This document shows, in pieces, positions 1 to 7,825 of a stretch of DNA of 64,000 nt. The position numbers and the translations under genes were made by a program. Source of the DNA: Methylobacterium sp. J-078 (GTDB lineage: Bacteria > Pseudomonadota > Alphaproteobacteria > Rhizobiales > Beijerinckiaceae); assembly GCF_022829285.1 (NCBI RefSeq), contig NZ_JAKSYI010000062.1:1-64000 (forward strand). The letters are read 5' to 3'. The notes under the pieces are model-generated. The model saw only the letters and a list, made by a program, of their open reading frames with translations. It ran no database searches and had not been told where the DNA came from. Position 1 is the first letter of the stretch; the number at the start of each line of letters is the position of its first letter.

Positions 1-163
1 CGCCGAGGTGCCAGACCTCGTCGCGGGGGCCGACGGTGGAGTTCCAGGCGTCGACGAGGAACTCGTCGTGCTCCTCGATGGAGGCGAACGGGCGGGACAT
101 CATCTTGAGCACCCCGCCGTGCCCGAAGTGATGGTCGGCGGTGGCAAAAATGTTGAACGTCAT
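1..163 (-). CDS. Metallophosphoesterase, calcineurin-like (3' part outside window)
   Basis: Reading the minus strand from an ATG at 163 gives MTFNIFATADHHFGHGG and then about 37 more residues before the window edge. The D-H-H-F-G-H stretch (residues 10-15) is the first metal-binding motif (DxHxxH) of the calcineurin-like phosphoesterase superfamily. The last visible residues, WHLG, lead into the usual GD motif, which lies outside. Such small phosphoesterases are common in phages and genomic islands, so it probably belongs to the leftmost element. The substrate cannot be told. Only 54 codons are visible. Confidence 0.7.
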   Translation of the reverse strand, partial: MTFNIFATADHHFGHGGVLKMMSRPFASIEEHDEFLVDAWNSTVGPRDEVWHLG

Positions 164-409
164 CGTGGCAGCATCCTCTGGCGAGGGGGCTGCCGCGCAC
201 GGTCACGCCCCCGGGGGAACAGGTCTCGGATCGGGGGCGGGTATTCGTTTCACGGGTCTCTCCGGGGGCCGGTGGAATCGTCAGGCCTACCCGACGGCGG
301 TTACGAAATCCCTGGCCGCGGGACCGGGACGGGAAGGGATCCACAACTGCGCACTCGAACCTCCCACCATCACCGTTGACCGGTTCCAGCGAATTCGGGA
401 CTCTATCTC
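164..409. other. Intergenic region between divergent genes
   Basis: About 250 bp lie between the phosphoesterase (leftward) and the next rightward gene. The stretch is very GC-rich. I see no clear promoter, repeat or RNA structure in it. It should hold the promoters of the two divergent genes. Confidence 0.4.
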
Positions 410-871
410 ATGACGACATTTCAACTGATCGTGTCGACCGACATCCACGAAGGCCGGCCCGAGATGGCGTCCCTCGCCGAGGATGACACGCCGCTCGACC
501 TGGAGACCGCGGTCTGGCTCCCGGAGCTCTGCCTCCGGTACCGGCTGCCGGGTGAGACTGTCCCGATCCGGCGTCCGATCTTCTCGGCGCGTCAGCTTCG
601 GGAGGCCATCGACCGGGGCGACCTGCGCGAAGAGCGGCACGGGCGAAACATCGTCGTCACCAGGCGCATCATCAGGGAGTGGCGGGAAGCATGCCGCGCA
701 GGAACTCAGGACCCCGTCTCTGGCTCCGGCCCGGCGAGGTCGCCAAGGACGGCGGCACGGAGCGCCTCGCCCAGTGGCACATCAAAGACGACGGCAACGT
801 CCGCCGACCCGTTGGCTGCTTTGCGCGCGATGTCCGCGGCCTCAAGGGAGCCGCGAAAGCCGAAGCCGTAG
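410..871 (+). CDS. Putative Xis-like small DNA-binding protein
   Basis: A frame of 153 codons. Residues about 55-95 (FSARQLREAIDRGDL then a basic RRIIREWREACR) look like the short winged-helix fold of excisionases and other helix-turn-helix proteins that sit just before integrases. The last 60 residues are Ser/Thr/Pro/Ala-rich and overlap the integrase gene by about 180 bp in another frame, so the true protein may be a short domain with a disordered tail. A second ATG at 464 is a possible start. Its place before the recombinase supports a role in excision. No family match could be tested here. Confidence 0.45.
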   Translation: MTTFQLIVSTDIHEGRPEMASLAEDDTPLDLETAVWLPELCLRYRLPGETVPIRRPIFSARQLREAIDRGDLREERHGRNIVVTRRIIREWREACRAGTQDPVSGSGPARSPRTAARSASPSGTSKTTATSADPLAALRAMSAASREPRKPKP

Positions 872-2154
872 CCTACAACGAGGCCGAGGAGGCGAAGGCC
901 GCCCAGGCTCTCGCGGGCTACATCACCGCCAAGCACACCCCCTCCGTCCAGAAGGGCCGCGGCGCCGGCGAGGTCGCCGTCGTCGACGTTCTCCTGATGT
1001 GGGGCGAGCGCGTCGTCCAGAAGCGCGTCGAGGACCTGCGGGCCGAGGACGCCAAGGCCGGGATCGTCCACGCGAAGCCGCCGATCTACGAGGGGCGCGC
1101 CACCCGTTGCATGGCGCGGCTCCTTCAGCTTGGCGAGTTCTGGCAGGGTAAGACCCTGGCGGACGTCGATGGCGATTCCTGCGACGAGTACGTCGACTGG
1201 CGCTGCGGCCACGCATGGAAGTCGGCGCGTCCCAAGGAGACCGGAAACGCCGCCCGCACGGTGACGCCACAGGGGGCGAGGCGCGAGCTCGAAGACATGC
1301 GGGCAGCCGTCAACTGGCACCGCGGGAGGGGCTACTGCCGCGAGGTTGTCGAGGTCGCGCTGCCGGCGAAGGGGAAGCCGAAGGAGTACCACCTCGACCG
1401 CCCTGACGCCGCCCGGCTGCTCCTCGGCATGTGGCGCAAGCGCGCCGTGATGACGGTCCGCAAGGACTCGCCGACGCGGGCCGGCGAGGTGGTGTCGTCG
1501 AGGAAGCGGCCGCACCGGCACTTGTGCAGGTTCGTGCTGCTCGGGATCTACACCGGCACCAGGGCCGGGGCCATCGCGACCGCCTCGTTCGAGAAGCTGC
1601 CCGGCCGGTCGTGGCTCGACCTGGAGACGGGAACGTTCCACCGCCTCGCCGTCGGGCAGGCCGCCACGAACAAGCGTCAGCCGCCCGTTCGAATCCCCGA
1701 CCGGCTGATCGCCCACATCCGCCGGTGGAAGCGTCTCGGGGTCTCGAAGGACTACGTCGTCGAGTTCAACGGCGAGCCGGTCGAGAAGGTCAACAAGGGC
1801 TTCGCCGTCGCCCTGGCCGACGCAGGGCTCAAGGGTTCGCCGCACATGCTGAGGCACACGTGCGCGACGTGGCTCCTCCAGCGCGGGGTGAAGTCGTGGG
1901 ACGCGGCGAACTTCCTCGGCATGTCGGAGAAGGTGCTGCTGGAGGTCTACGGCCACTGGGCCGCCGACTACCAGGTCGGCATCGCCGGCGGCCGCAAGAA
2001 GCGGTCGCTCCCGCCGCCCGAGCTCCACGACGCCTTCTCGGTCCACTACCACCGCGACAAGGATCTGCGGATCGCGGCGGCCAACCGGGACGCCCGGCTC
2101 AAGCGGCTCGGCCTGCCGCACCGGTCCCTCGCGACGCTGGCGAAGGCCGCCTGA
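691..2154 (+). CDS. Tyrosine recombinase / site-specific integrase of the leftmost element
   Basis: 487 residues from ATG 691 (a GTG at 679 is in frame). The N-terminal LWLRPGE and AAQALAGYITAKHTP match the small beta-type N-terminus of Rhizobiales genomic-island integrases. The catalytic domain shows Arg in YTGTRAGA, the His-x-x-Arg box in HMLRHTCATWLL and the nucleophilic Tyr in LLEVYGHW. It catalyses integration and excision at a tRNA target. The gene runs toward the tRNA fragment about 115 bp downstream, the usual position next to the attachment site, so it belongs to an element extending left beyond the window. Its integrase differs from those of the two elements to the right. Confidence 0.9.
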   Translation: MPRRNSGPRLWLRPGEVAKDGGTERLAQWHIKDDGNVRRPVGCFARDVRGLKGAAKAEAVAYNEAEEAKAAQALAGYITAKHTPSVQKGRGAGEVAVVDVLLMWGERVVQKRVEDLRAEDAKAGIVHAKPPIYEGRATRCMARLLQLGEFWQGKTLADVDGDSCDEYVDWRCGHAWKSARPKETGNAARTVTPQGARRELEDMRAAVNWHRGRGYCREVVEVALPAKGKPKEYHLDRPDAARLLLGMWRKRAVMTVRKDSPTRAGEVVSSRKRPHRHLCRFVLLGIYTGTRAGAIATASFEKLPGRSWLDLETGTFHRLAVGQAATNKRQPPVRIPDRLIAHIRRWKRLGVSKDYVVEFNGEPVEKVNKGFAVALADAGLKGSPHMLRHTCATWLLQRGVKSWDAANFLGMSEKVLLEVYGHWAADYQVGIAGGRKKRSLPPPELHDAFSVHYHRDKDLRIAAANRDARLKRLGLPHRSLATLAKAA

Positions 2155-2162
2155 GGCTTGCG

Positions 2163-2223
2163 GTACCGGAACCGCACCGGAACCGGAACGGGGGGAAACC
2201 GGGGGGAATAGCGGTTCCGGTAC
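2163..2223. repeat. Inverted and direct repeats between integrase and attachment site
   Basis: A perfect 13-bp inverted repeat (GTACCGGAACCGC at 2163-2175 and its complement at 2211-2223) is separated by 35 bp. Inside the left part, ACCGGAACCG occurs twice with an 11-bp period (2165-2174 and 2176-2185). Position between an integrase stop and a tRNA attachment core fits arm-type integrase or Xis binding sites. The repeats are seen; the role is inferred. Confidence 0.55.
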
Positions 2224-2268
2224 GTCGTTTGTTCTCACCCTCCCCAGGGCGGACTTCGTTCCCTACAC

Positions 2269-2317
2269 ACCGCTCATAACGGTCTGGTTGCAGGTTCGAG
2301 TCCTGCCGGGCCCACCA
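2269..2317 (+). other. 3' fragment of a CAT-anticodon tRNA (attachment-site scar)
   Basis: The stretch contains an anticodon arm with a CTCATAA loop, a T arm (GCAGG TTCGAGT CCTGC) and an acceptor 3' strand ending CGGGCCCACCA, but no D arm or 5' acceptor strand. The CAU anticodon could be elongator Met or Ile2. The acceptor end would pair G1 with C72, which argues against initiator Met. The bottom pair of the anticodon stem is already mismatched, marking where the element sequence begins. It is the duplicated 3' end left by the leftmost element and the target for element 1. The intact tRNA gene should lie left of the window. Confidence 0.85.
2299..2317 (+). repeat. Attachment core of element 1, left copy (19 bp)
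   Basis: AGTCCTGCCGGGCCCACCA, the last 19 nt of the tRNA fragment, recurs identically at 13394-13412. The bases on either side differ between the two copies, so the repeat is exactly 19 bp. The adjacent leftward integrase starts the element on the inner side. Confidence 0.85.
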
Positions 2318-2326
2318 CTACCCTAC

Positions 2327-3424
2327 TCATCGCGTTGATCCTCCTGTGTTTTTCGCAACTTCCCCAAACTCCTCAGAGGTGGTTTGGGCATGGTTGTTCG
2401 TGATCCGTACCGGCAAGCTGACGATGCCAGCCTCGGCAAGGCGGGCCTGATCGGCATCGCGGGTGTACCGCTCGGCCTCGGATAGCGACTTGTGTCCGAG
2501 CACGGCCATGATGACGTTCGCCGAACATCCGGCCTCGGCGAGGCGTCGCCCGGCGGCCTTACGGAGCCCATGGGGTTGGCAATCGACTGGCAGGCCCGCA
2601 TCCGTAATCGCGTCACGGAGCCAATTGCCGTAGCCGGAGACCGTGAAAGGCTTGCCGAAGCCGGTGTTGAGGATCGTGACGTGCTGACGCACCGTCGCGT
2701 CCAGTACATGGCGAAGATCGGGGTGCAAGTAGATCGACAGCTTGGCTCCCGTCTTCTGTTGGACCACACGGATCTTGCCACTCACAACATCAGCCCAGGT
2801 CATGCGATGCACGTCGGACCGACGCTGCCCTGTGTAGATGTGAAGCGCAAACGCGAGGCGTTGCTTAGACCCGACCGGCCACCTTTCCTCGAACTGCGCG
2901 ATCTCCTCATCAGTCCAGGACCGGATTTCGTTCGACTTCGGCCGCCGAATGGACTTCGACGGATCGTGCTTCAGCCACTCCTTGCTGATGGCATGGCGGA
3001 TCAAGATCCGCAGCATCTTGAGGAGCGAGAGCCGCGCACCGGGCTTGCCAGCTAACGGCTCAAGAAAGGCCGCACTGATCCTCGAGGCGGTGAGCCCGGC
3101 AATCGTGCGATGGCCATGCTTGGTACGAATCATCTCGATCCGAGACCGGTACCCCTGCTTCGTGGTGGTGCGAAGCTCGACGTAGTCGGGACTGCGCAAG
3201 TAAGACTGCACCAGAGCCTCGATCGTGCCCGGTGCGGCGGCGGTACGGCCCGCAGTCTTGGCGGGTGTTTGGCCGATTAGGGCGGCACGATAAGCGTCCT
3301 GGAACTCCGTCGAAGTCGGATCGGCCGGCAGGCGGATGCGGGTGCCCTTCCCTCGCCGAAACGAGAGGTAGGTGTTTCCCTTCACAACGTTGCGCTCGAC
3401 GTAGGGCGGCAGTTTACGCGGCAT
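2327..3424 (-). CDS. Tyrosine recombinase / integrase of element 1
   Basis: 365 residues from the ATG at 3424, which starts MPRKLPPYVERNVVKG. Residues upstream of it in the open frame are low quality and overlap the Xis-like gene. The N-terminal arm-binding part is followed by a core-binding SAM-like domain (about 70-160) and the catalytic domain: Arg in YTGQRRSDV, His-x-x-Arg in HGLRKAAG, GH in VLGHKS and the terminal Tyr in EAERYTRD. It recombines the 19-bp tRNA core, which lies only about 10 bp beyond its stop codon. Its start overlaps the preceding Xis-like gene by 11 bp, so the two are probably co-translated and the whole capsid operon could read into integrase. Confidence 0.92.
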   Translation of the reverse strand: MPRKLPPYVERNVVKGNTYLSFRRGKGTRIRLPADPTSTEFQDAYRAALIGQTPAKTAGRTAAAPGTIEALVQSYLRSPDYVELRTTTKQGYRSRIEMIRTKHGHRTIAGLTASRISAAFLEPLAGKPGARLSLLKMLRILIRHAISKEWLKHDPSKSIRRPKSNEIRSWTDEEIAQFEERWPVGSKQRLAFALHIYTGQRRSDVHRMTWADVVSGKIRVVQQKTGAKLSIYLHPDLRHVLDATVRQHVTILNTGFGKPFTVSGYGNWLRDAITDAGLPVDCQPHGLRKAAGRRLAEAGCSANVIMAVLGHKSLSEAERYTRDADQARLAEAGIVSLPVRITNNHAQTTSEEFGEVAKNTGGSTR

Positions 3425-3668
3425 CGATGTCTCCCCAGGTGTCATCCCCGGTAGCATCATCGCCGTCGATCGGCAGATTGTCCGCCGCACCGTCTAGCTC
3501 TCGCACGCACCACACCTTGCGTGCGTCGATCCGCCGAGGGCGCGGCATCCGCCCATCCTTCACCAGCTCATCGAACTTGTTCGGCGAGAGGCAGACGTAG
3601 GCGGCAGCGGCCTCGCGGCTGATCAGCCGGGGCGCGAGCGTTGGCGGTAGGGCGACCTGTCTGCCCAT
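3414..3668 (-). CDS. Small helix-turn-helix protein (Xis/AlpA-like)
   Basis: 84 residues from ATG 3668. Residues 16-55 (LISREAAAAYVCLSPNKFDE, then DGRMPRPRRIDARKVW) form the typical MerR-like winged helix of excisionases and AlpA-type regulators, followed by an acidic tail. Such proteins bend attachment-site DNA for excision or activate integrase. It lies between portal and integrase and overlaps the latter, matching the alpA-int order of many satellites. The exact role is inferred. Confidence 0.75.
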   Translation of the reverse strand: MGRQVALPPTLAPRLISREAAAAYVCLSPNKFDELVKDGRMPRPRRIDARKVWCVRELDGAADNLPIDGDDATGDDTWGDIDAA

Positions 3669-3676
3669 GGCGACTA

Positions 3677-4900
3677 TCAGGCCTCCACGACCGTGGCGGC
3701 GGGCGCAGCGGTGCCGAGGGGCACCCAATTGGCCGGCTGGTGGTAGACATCGCCGTTCGGGATAGGCGGATCGTTCTCGCGGCGCCGGATGTCGTTGGGG
3801 CTCAGGGCGCCGGTCTCGCGGCCGATGCGGTAGGCTTCGAAGCGAGCCTTCACATCGCCGCGCAGGAGGGTGTCAAGGTCGTGCTCGACGTAGAGGGTAC
3901 GGCGCGAGACATCCGTGAGGAGGCACCGAATCATCGCGGCCTCGATCCGGCCGGCCAGCGGCCCGAGGGCGTTCTGGACGAGAGCGCGGCCTTCCTGCTC
4001 GGTGTTCGAATAGGTCGCCTTGTCGGTGATGCCGACCGACGTGGGCGGCAGGCCGAAGATCCGGGCCACGTCCTCGTTGCCGAGCTTACGGCTATCCAAG
4101 AACTCGGCGTCCTCGGGAGAAAAGGCCATGCGCTCGAACTTGGCGCCGCCGTCCATCACCATGAGCTTGCCGGCCTTGTCGGTGCCGACGTAGCGCTGCT
4201 CCATGCTCTGCCGGACCTGGAGGCGCTGTTCGTGCGTCAGGCGTTCCGGGAAGGACAGGATGCCCGAGGGGCGCAGGCTGTTGGCCGAGAGCGAGGCCGC
4301 CGTGTCGTGATTCGTCAGGGCGAGGCCGAGGGAGCCTCGCGAGATCGAAATGGGGGACTGCCCGAGCATGCCGTCGCGGGACGGCCCGCGCAGGTGCAAC
4401 ATCTCCTCTTGGAGGAGGACGTAGGGGGCGCCGCGCTCCTGGCCCACGCGGTAGCGGAGCCGCCCGGAGGCCAAGCGCTCGACGCCAACCGTGAGGGGCG
4501 CCAGGGGATAGAGCGCCGTGACCTGCCCACGCGCGTTGCGCTCGATCCGGGCATAGGCGTTGCCGGTCAGGTCCAAGCTGCGCACCAAGAACTCGCGCGC
4601 CTCGAACGCGGTCATGTTGGGGTTCGCGATGTCGTGCAGCACCCCGTAGAGCGGGTTGTCGTCGGCCCGCTCGCGCCCGCCGTTGTCGGTGCGTCGGAAC
4701 AGGTACAGGCCGACGCTCGCCATCATCTCGGAGCGCAGGGCGACGCAACGGGCGGCCACCGCGAGGTTGGACAGCACGGCGTCGGGGGTCACGTTGCCGC
4801 CACGCCCCTGCATACCGAAAAACTCCCCCAGGTAGGGGTCGGAGAGGCGCACGTCGCCGCTCCGGGTCTCGACGCCGAACAGACGGTTCCACAGGCCCAT
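3677..4900 (-). CDS. Phage portal protein, HK97 family
   Basis: 407 residues starting MGLWNRLFGVE. The portal forms the twelve-fold ring at the capsid vertex through which DNA is packaged. Typical HK97-portal stretches are present: LTGNAYARIERN, the hydrophobic clip LYPLAPLTV and HLRGPSRDGMLGQSPI near the middle. The length is normal for the family. Its stop lies 8 bp before the Xis-like gene and its start 1 bp after the stop of the protease gene, so it belongs to the capsid operon running leftward. Confidence 0.95.
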   Translation of the reverse strand: MGLWNRLFGVETRSGDVRLSDPYLGEFFGMQGRGGNVTPDAVLSNLAVAARCVALRSEMMASVGLYLFRRTDNGGRERADDNPLYGVLHDIANPNMTAFEAREFLVRSLDLTGNAYARIERNARGQVTALYPLAPLTVGVERLASGRLRYRVGQERGAPYVLLQEEMLHLRGPSRDGMLGQSPISISRGSLGLALTNHDTAASLSANSLRPSGILSFPERLTHEQRLQVRQSMEQRYVGTDKAGKLMVMDGGAKFERMAFSPEDAEFLDSRKLGNEDVARIFGLPPTSVGITDKATYSNTEQEGRALVQNALGPLAGRIEAAMIRCLLTDVSRRTLYVEHDLDTLLRGDVKARFEAYRIGRETGALSPNDIRRRENDPPIPNGDVYHQPANWVPLGTAAPAATVVEA

Positions 4901-4901
4901 G

Positions 4902-5444
4902 TCAGCCCCTCAAGGTTTCGAGGTAGCGGCCGGCGAGTGCCAGGCGCGGGGCAGGGGTCTGGATACCCCTGGAGCGGGCGTTCACGACGGTGCCTTGGTA
5001 GGCGGGCCAAGCGAGCACGACGCTGATCTCGTGGAGCGTCACGCTGCGAAGCTCGCGTTTCTCGCCGGTCCAGGCGTCGCCGCCGGGTTCCGCCGTGAAG
5101 CCGAAGGACATGCCGCCGAGGTCGCCCCGCTCGGCCAGGGCCAGGATGTCCCGGCCTTGGCTGGTGTCGGGCACGTCGAGGTCGAAGGCGAGACCACGGG
5201 TATCTTCCGCCAGCCGCAGGGTGCCGCTCTTGGTGCGAGCCAGGACCCGGCCCGGATCGTGGTCCACGAGGGCCAGGACATCCCGTCCCAGCGAGCCCTT
5301 AAAGGCGCCCGCCCGGATGGTCTCCGAGAAGGTGCCGATGCGAGCCTCGACGCCGAACAGCGCGGCGTGGCCCTCAAGGCGCCGGCCCTTGGCCCGCACT
5401 TCGACTGAGGCTGAACGGCGCTCGGGGGTTGCCGCGCCGGCCAT
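4902..5444 (-). CDS. Prohead maturation protease, HK97 family
   Basis: 180 residues from ATG 5444, which overlaps the capsid gene stop (TGATG), indicating translational coupling. A longer open frame upstream is a shadow of the capsid gene. The family's catalytic His (ALVDHDPGRVLART) and catalytic Ser in GGMSFGF are both present, with the usual HEISVV strand after them. It cleaves the scaffold domain from the major capsid protein during head maturation. All three core head genes (portal, protease, capsid) are contiguous. Confidence 0.93.
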   Translation of the reverse strand: MAGAATPERRSASVEVRAKGRRLEGHAALFGVEARIGTFSETIRAGAFKGSLGRDVLALVDHDPGRVLARTKSGTLRLAEDTRGLAFDLDVPDTSQGRDILALAERGDLGGMSFGFTAEPGGDAWTGEKRELRSVTLHEISVVLAWPAYQGTVVNARSRGIQTPAPRLALAGRYLETLRG

Positions 5445-6703
5445 CAGGCGGTCTTCGCATCGGTTACGGCGACGAAGTTCTCGATGTGCCGCGAGGCCAC
5501 GTCCGCGTCCAGGAAGGCGTGGAGGAGGAGACCGCCCTTGGACGCCACGTCGCTGTGGTAGGGGTTCGGCACGATGTCCACGGCCGACCAGTAGCCGATG
5601 ACGAGATCGGACCAGATGCCGTAGATCGCGGCCGAGAGGTTGGTGCCTGTGCCCTTGGTGCCGTTGCTCGGCATCGCCTTGGAGACACGAACCTGCTCGC
5701 CCGAGAACACGGTGCCGAGGCCGTAGGGCTGGCCCTGCCCATCCTTCTGTTTCAAGGCCGCGGTGCGGATCTGCTTGGTGATGAGGAAGCCGCGCGAGCC
5801 GTCCGCGTCGTCGTCGATGGCCGCGATCATGTCGGCCGCCGTGTCGATACTCAGGACGCCACCGTTCGTGCCGAGGGGTAGGACCGTGAGGCCGGGCGTC
5901 GCCAGGATGCCGACCGGCTCGTTGGCACCGCCACCCTTGATGGCCGCCGCATCCAGGGCCTGACGGAGGAGGAACGAGATGTCGGCCCGCAGGATCGGCT
6001 CCAGTGCGGTTGCCTGGAGGAGCATCCGGCGGGAGACCTCGTACTCGGCGCCGACCGTCTTCGGTCCCATCGACACCTTGTCGAACTTCATGTCGGAGCG
6101 CTGGACGTTCCCGTGCTCGGGCACCCAGAACGCCTGTCCCGAATCCTTGACGCGGGGGAGATCGAGGTTGCCGGTGAGGCCCTGGAGAACGGTGGCACCC
6201 AGGCTCTCGGTGACGAGGGTGGGGCGCACGCGGTCGATGAGGGCGCCCTGGTTCGTGGGGACGAGGTTGCCGCCAGGACCGGCTACCGGGTTGGTGGTGA
6301 GGAGTGCGCGGCGCTCGCCCAGGAACACGCTCGTCGGCATGGCGATGGCGCCCGGCCGGCCCGAGCGGTGTTCGGCGGCCCACTCGGCTTCGGCACCCGT
6401 GAGGCGGCCGGTGTCGGTGAACTCGGCCAGGGCTTTGGAGGCCGAGAACCGCGCCTCGAGATCGGCCATGCCGCCACCACGCTCGGTGACGGGCTCGGCC
6501 TCGGCGCGGCGCTCGGCGTCGGCTAGGAACTCGTGGTTCCGGATCTCACGCTCCAGGCGCTCGACCTCGCCCTTACCGGTGTCGAAGGCGGACTGCTCGG
6601 TGTCCGTCAGGTCCCGGTTCTCGGTGGCGGCCTTGGCATGGATGGCGCGGATGGCATCGACCTTGAGGCCGCGCTGTTCGCGAAGATGGATGAGGGTACG
6701 CAT
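5444..6703 (-). CDS. Phage major capsid protein, HK97 family
   Basis: 419 residues from the ATG at 6703 (MRTLIHLREQRG). The first 100 residues are a charged coiled-coil delta/scaffold domain (DTEQSAFDTGKGEVERLERE) expected to be removed by the neighbouring protease. From about residue 115 the HK97 fold follows, with typical segments such as GPKTVGAEYEVSRRMLLQAT, the GEQVRVSKAMP loop and the C-terminal VASRHIENFVAVTD. It builds the icosahedral head. The start preserves a clear ribosome site upstream; the in-frame ATG at 6748 is less likely. Confidence 0.95.
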   Translation of the reverse strand: MRTLIHLREQRGLKVDAIRAIHAKAATENRDLTDTEQSAFDTGKGEVERLEREIRNHEFLADAERRAEAEPVTERGGGMADLEARFSASKALAEFTDTGRLTGAEAEWAAEHRSGRPGAIAMPTSVFLGERRALLTTNPVAGPGGNLVPTNQGALIDRVRPTLVTESLGATVLQGLTGNLDLPRVKDSGQAFWVPEHGNVQRSDMKFDKVSMGPKTVGAEYEVSRRMLLQATALEPILRADISFLLRQALDAAAIKGGGANEPVGILATPGLTVLPLGTNGGVLSIDTAADMIAAIDDDADGSRGFLITKQIRTAALKQKDGQGQPYGLGTVFSGEQVRVSKAMPSNGTKGTGTNLSAAIYGIWSDLVIGYWSAVDIVPNPYHSDVASKGGLLLHAFLDADVASRHIENFVAVTDAKTA

Positions 6704-6790
6704 TACAAAGTCCTCAAGGGGGAAGGGGTGCAACCTGATGCTTGGCACCTTTGCCCGACGCGGCGGGCCGGGTTGCGCGGCCGGTGGGAA

Positions 6791-7282
6791 TCAGTCCTCG
6801 CCGCGCGCCGCTGTCAGGTCCTCCACGCGCTCCTTGACGATGATGAGCACGTTCTGGAGGGCGAACCTCCAGGACATGACCATGGGGGAATACGTGCCGC
6901 CGAAGGCGTTCTGCGTACCGTCAACCGTCTCGCTGACGCCCTTACCGAGCCCGCAGTAGGTCGAGCCGGCATGATCGAAGCCGATCACCACATCCCCGAC
7001 GATGTCCTGTCCGGTGTTGACGAGTTGCCGGGCCTGCTCTCCAACACGGCAGGCCACATTTGCAGCGCGCTCGGCCGTCAAGCCCCAGCGGCGCAAATGA
7101 GCGTAAAAGTAGAGGGCGATGAGGTCGGGCTCGTAGAAGATACGGGCTTTGCCGGCCTCGGTCGGGGGGGCGCAGGTGTAAATGTTGGCCGCACAGTCTT
7201 CGTTGAAGCGGTCGCGGTCGAGGCCGACAGCTTCGCACGCCGTCTTCGCGCGGACTTGATAGGGGCGGGGGTTGCTCGGCAC
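6791..7282 (-). CDS. Putative DNA-binding regulator at the head of the capsid operon
   Basis: 163 residues from GTG 7282, preceded by AGAGGA at a good distance. The first 75 residues (KTACEAVGLDRDRFNEDCAA and FYEPDLIALYFYAHLRRWGL) read like a MerR-type winged helix with its second helix, but no known effector domain follows. The gene lies first in the leftward unit carrying capsid, protease, portal, Xis and integrase. A large dyad overlapping its promoter suggests autoregulation. Alternatives are a small terminase (which also has an N-terminal HTH) or an unrelated structural accessory. Family unknown to me. Confidence 0.6.
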   Translation of the reverse strand: MPSNPRPYQVRAKTACEAVGLDRDRFNEDCAANIYTCAPPTEAGKARIFYEPDLIALYFYAHLRRWGLTAERAANVACRVGEQARQLVNTGQDIVGDVVIGFDHAGSTYCGLGKGVSETVDGTQNAFGGTYSPMVMSWRFALQNVLIIVKERVEDLTAARGED

Positions 7283-7305
7283 GGCTAAATCCTCTTGGCT
7301 GATGA

Positions 7306-7337
7306 CCAGAGGTTAGCAACCTCTGGCCTACAGTCAA
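7306..7337 (-). promoter_or_regulatory. Promoter with a 21-bp dyad before the capsid operon
   Basis: On the minus strand TTGACT (7332-7337) and TAACCT (7310-7315) are spaced by 16 bp, followed about 20 nt later by the GTG at 7282. The arms CCAGAGGTT and AACCTCTGG (7306-7326, 3-bp centre) form a perfect dyad over the spacer and -10 box. An outer pair, CCTCTTG (7291-7297) and CAAGAGG (7334-7340), flanks it. A DNA-binding protein, most likely the product of the next gene, is expected to sit here. Confidence 0.65.
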
Positions 7338-7358
7338 GAGGTTTCATTGAAGGCAAGC

Positions 7359-7529
7359 CTAGCGCCGAGACATGCCGCACCGTGCGGCGAGTGCGTAAGC
7401 GCGGTCCATGTGAGCTTGGGCGCGGTTCAGAGCTTGATCCGAATTCCGGTCCAGCATTCGAGAGCGCTCAAGGTCTGCGAGCGCCCATCGTGTGTTCGCC
7501 AAGGCGAGCCATGAGCGGATCAGCTTCAT
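7359..7529 (-). CDS. Small hypothetical protein
   Basis: 56 residues from ATG 7529 (MKLIRSWLALANTRWALAD), overlapping the stop of the preceding gene (TGATG), so it is probably translated by coupling. The composition is helical and basic with no membrane segment. It is the last gene of a three-gene unit (8055 to 7359). No family recognised. Confidence 0.6.
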   Translation of the reverse strand: MKLIRSWLALANTRWALADLERSRMLDRNSDQALNRAQAHMDRAYALAARCGMSRR

Positions 7530-7825
7530 GCGGCGACCTCCAACTGATCGCGCGCCCATACCTCAAGCTCGTTGACACCCTCGTCCGCTTTGCGCGCAAG
7601 TTCCCCGGCATGTGCGATCATGAAGTGTAGAGCTTGGAATTGCTCCTCCGTCATTAGTACGGGACGATATCCATTCTTCTTGGCATCCGAAATCTTGGTG
7701 TCCATGCTGGCGACTTGGAGAAAATTGTCGGCCATAGACTCCACAGCATACATAAGATGCTTGACCGAGTTAACGGCCTCGGACAATTCAAGAAATTCCT
7801 TGGATGTGTCGAGGCGCTCGGTCAT
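7526..7825 (-). CDS. Hypothetical helical protein
   Basis: 99 residues, all-helical by eye (LSEAVNSVKHLMYAVESMAD and EEQFQALHFMIAHAGELA). It is acidic, with no cysteines or membrane segment. Its start overlaps the stop of the upstream gene by 4 bp and its stop overlaps the next start, so the three genes form one tightly coupled unit. Family and function are unknown; its place inside a phage-like element suggests a regulatory or anti-host accessory role. Confidence 0.65.
   Translation of the reverse strand: MTERLDTSKEFLELSEAVNSVKHLMYAVESMADNFLQVASMDTKISDAKKNGYRPVLMTEEQFQALHFMIAHAGELARKADEGVNELEVWARDQLEVAA

Noticed and set aside
4902..6383. A 493-codon minus-strand frame ending in the prohead protease
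   Set aside because: Its first 300 codons are Arg/Pro/His-rich shadow of the capsid gene; the protease starts at 5444 with a coupled TGATG.
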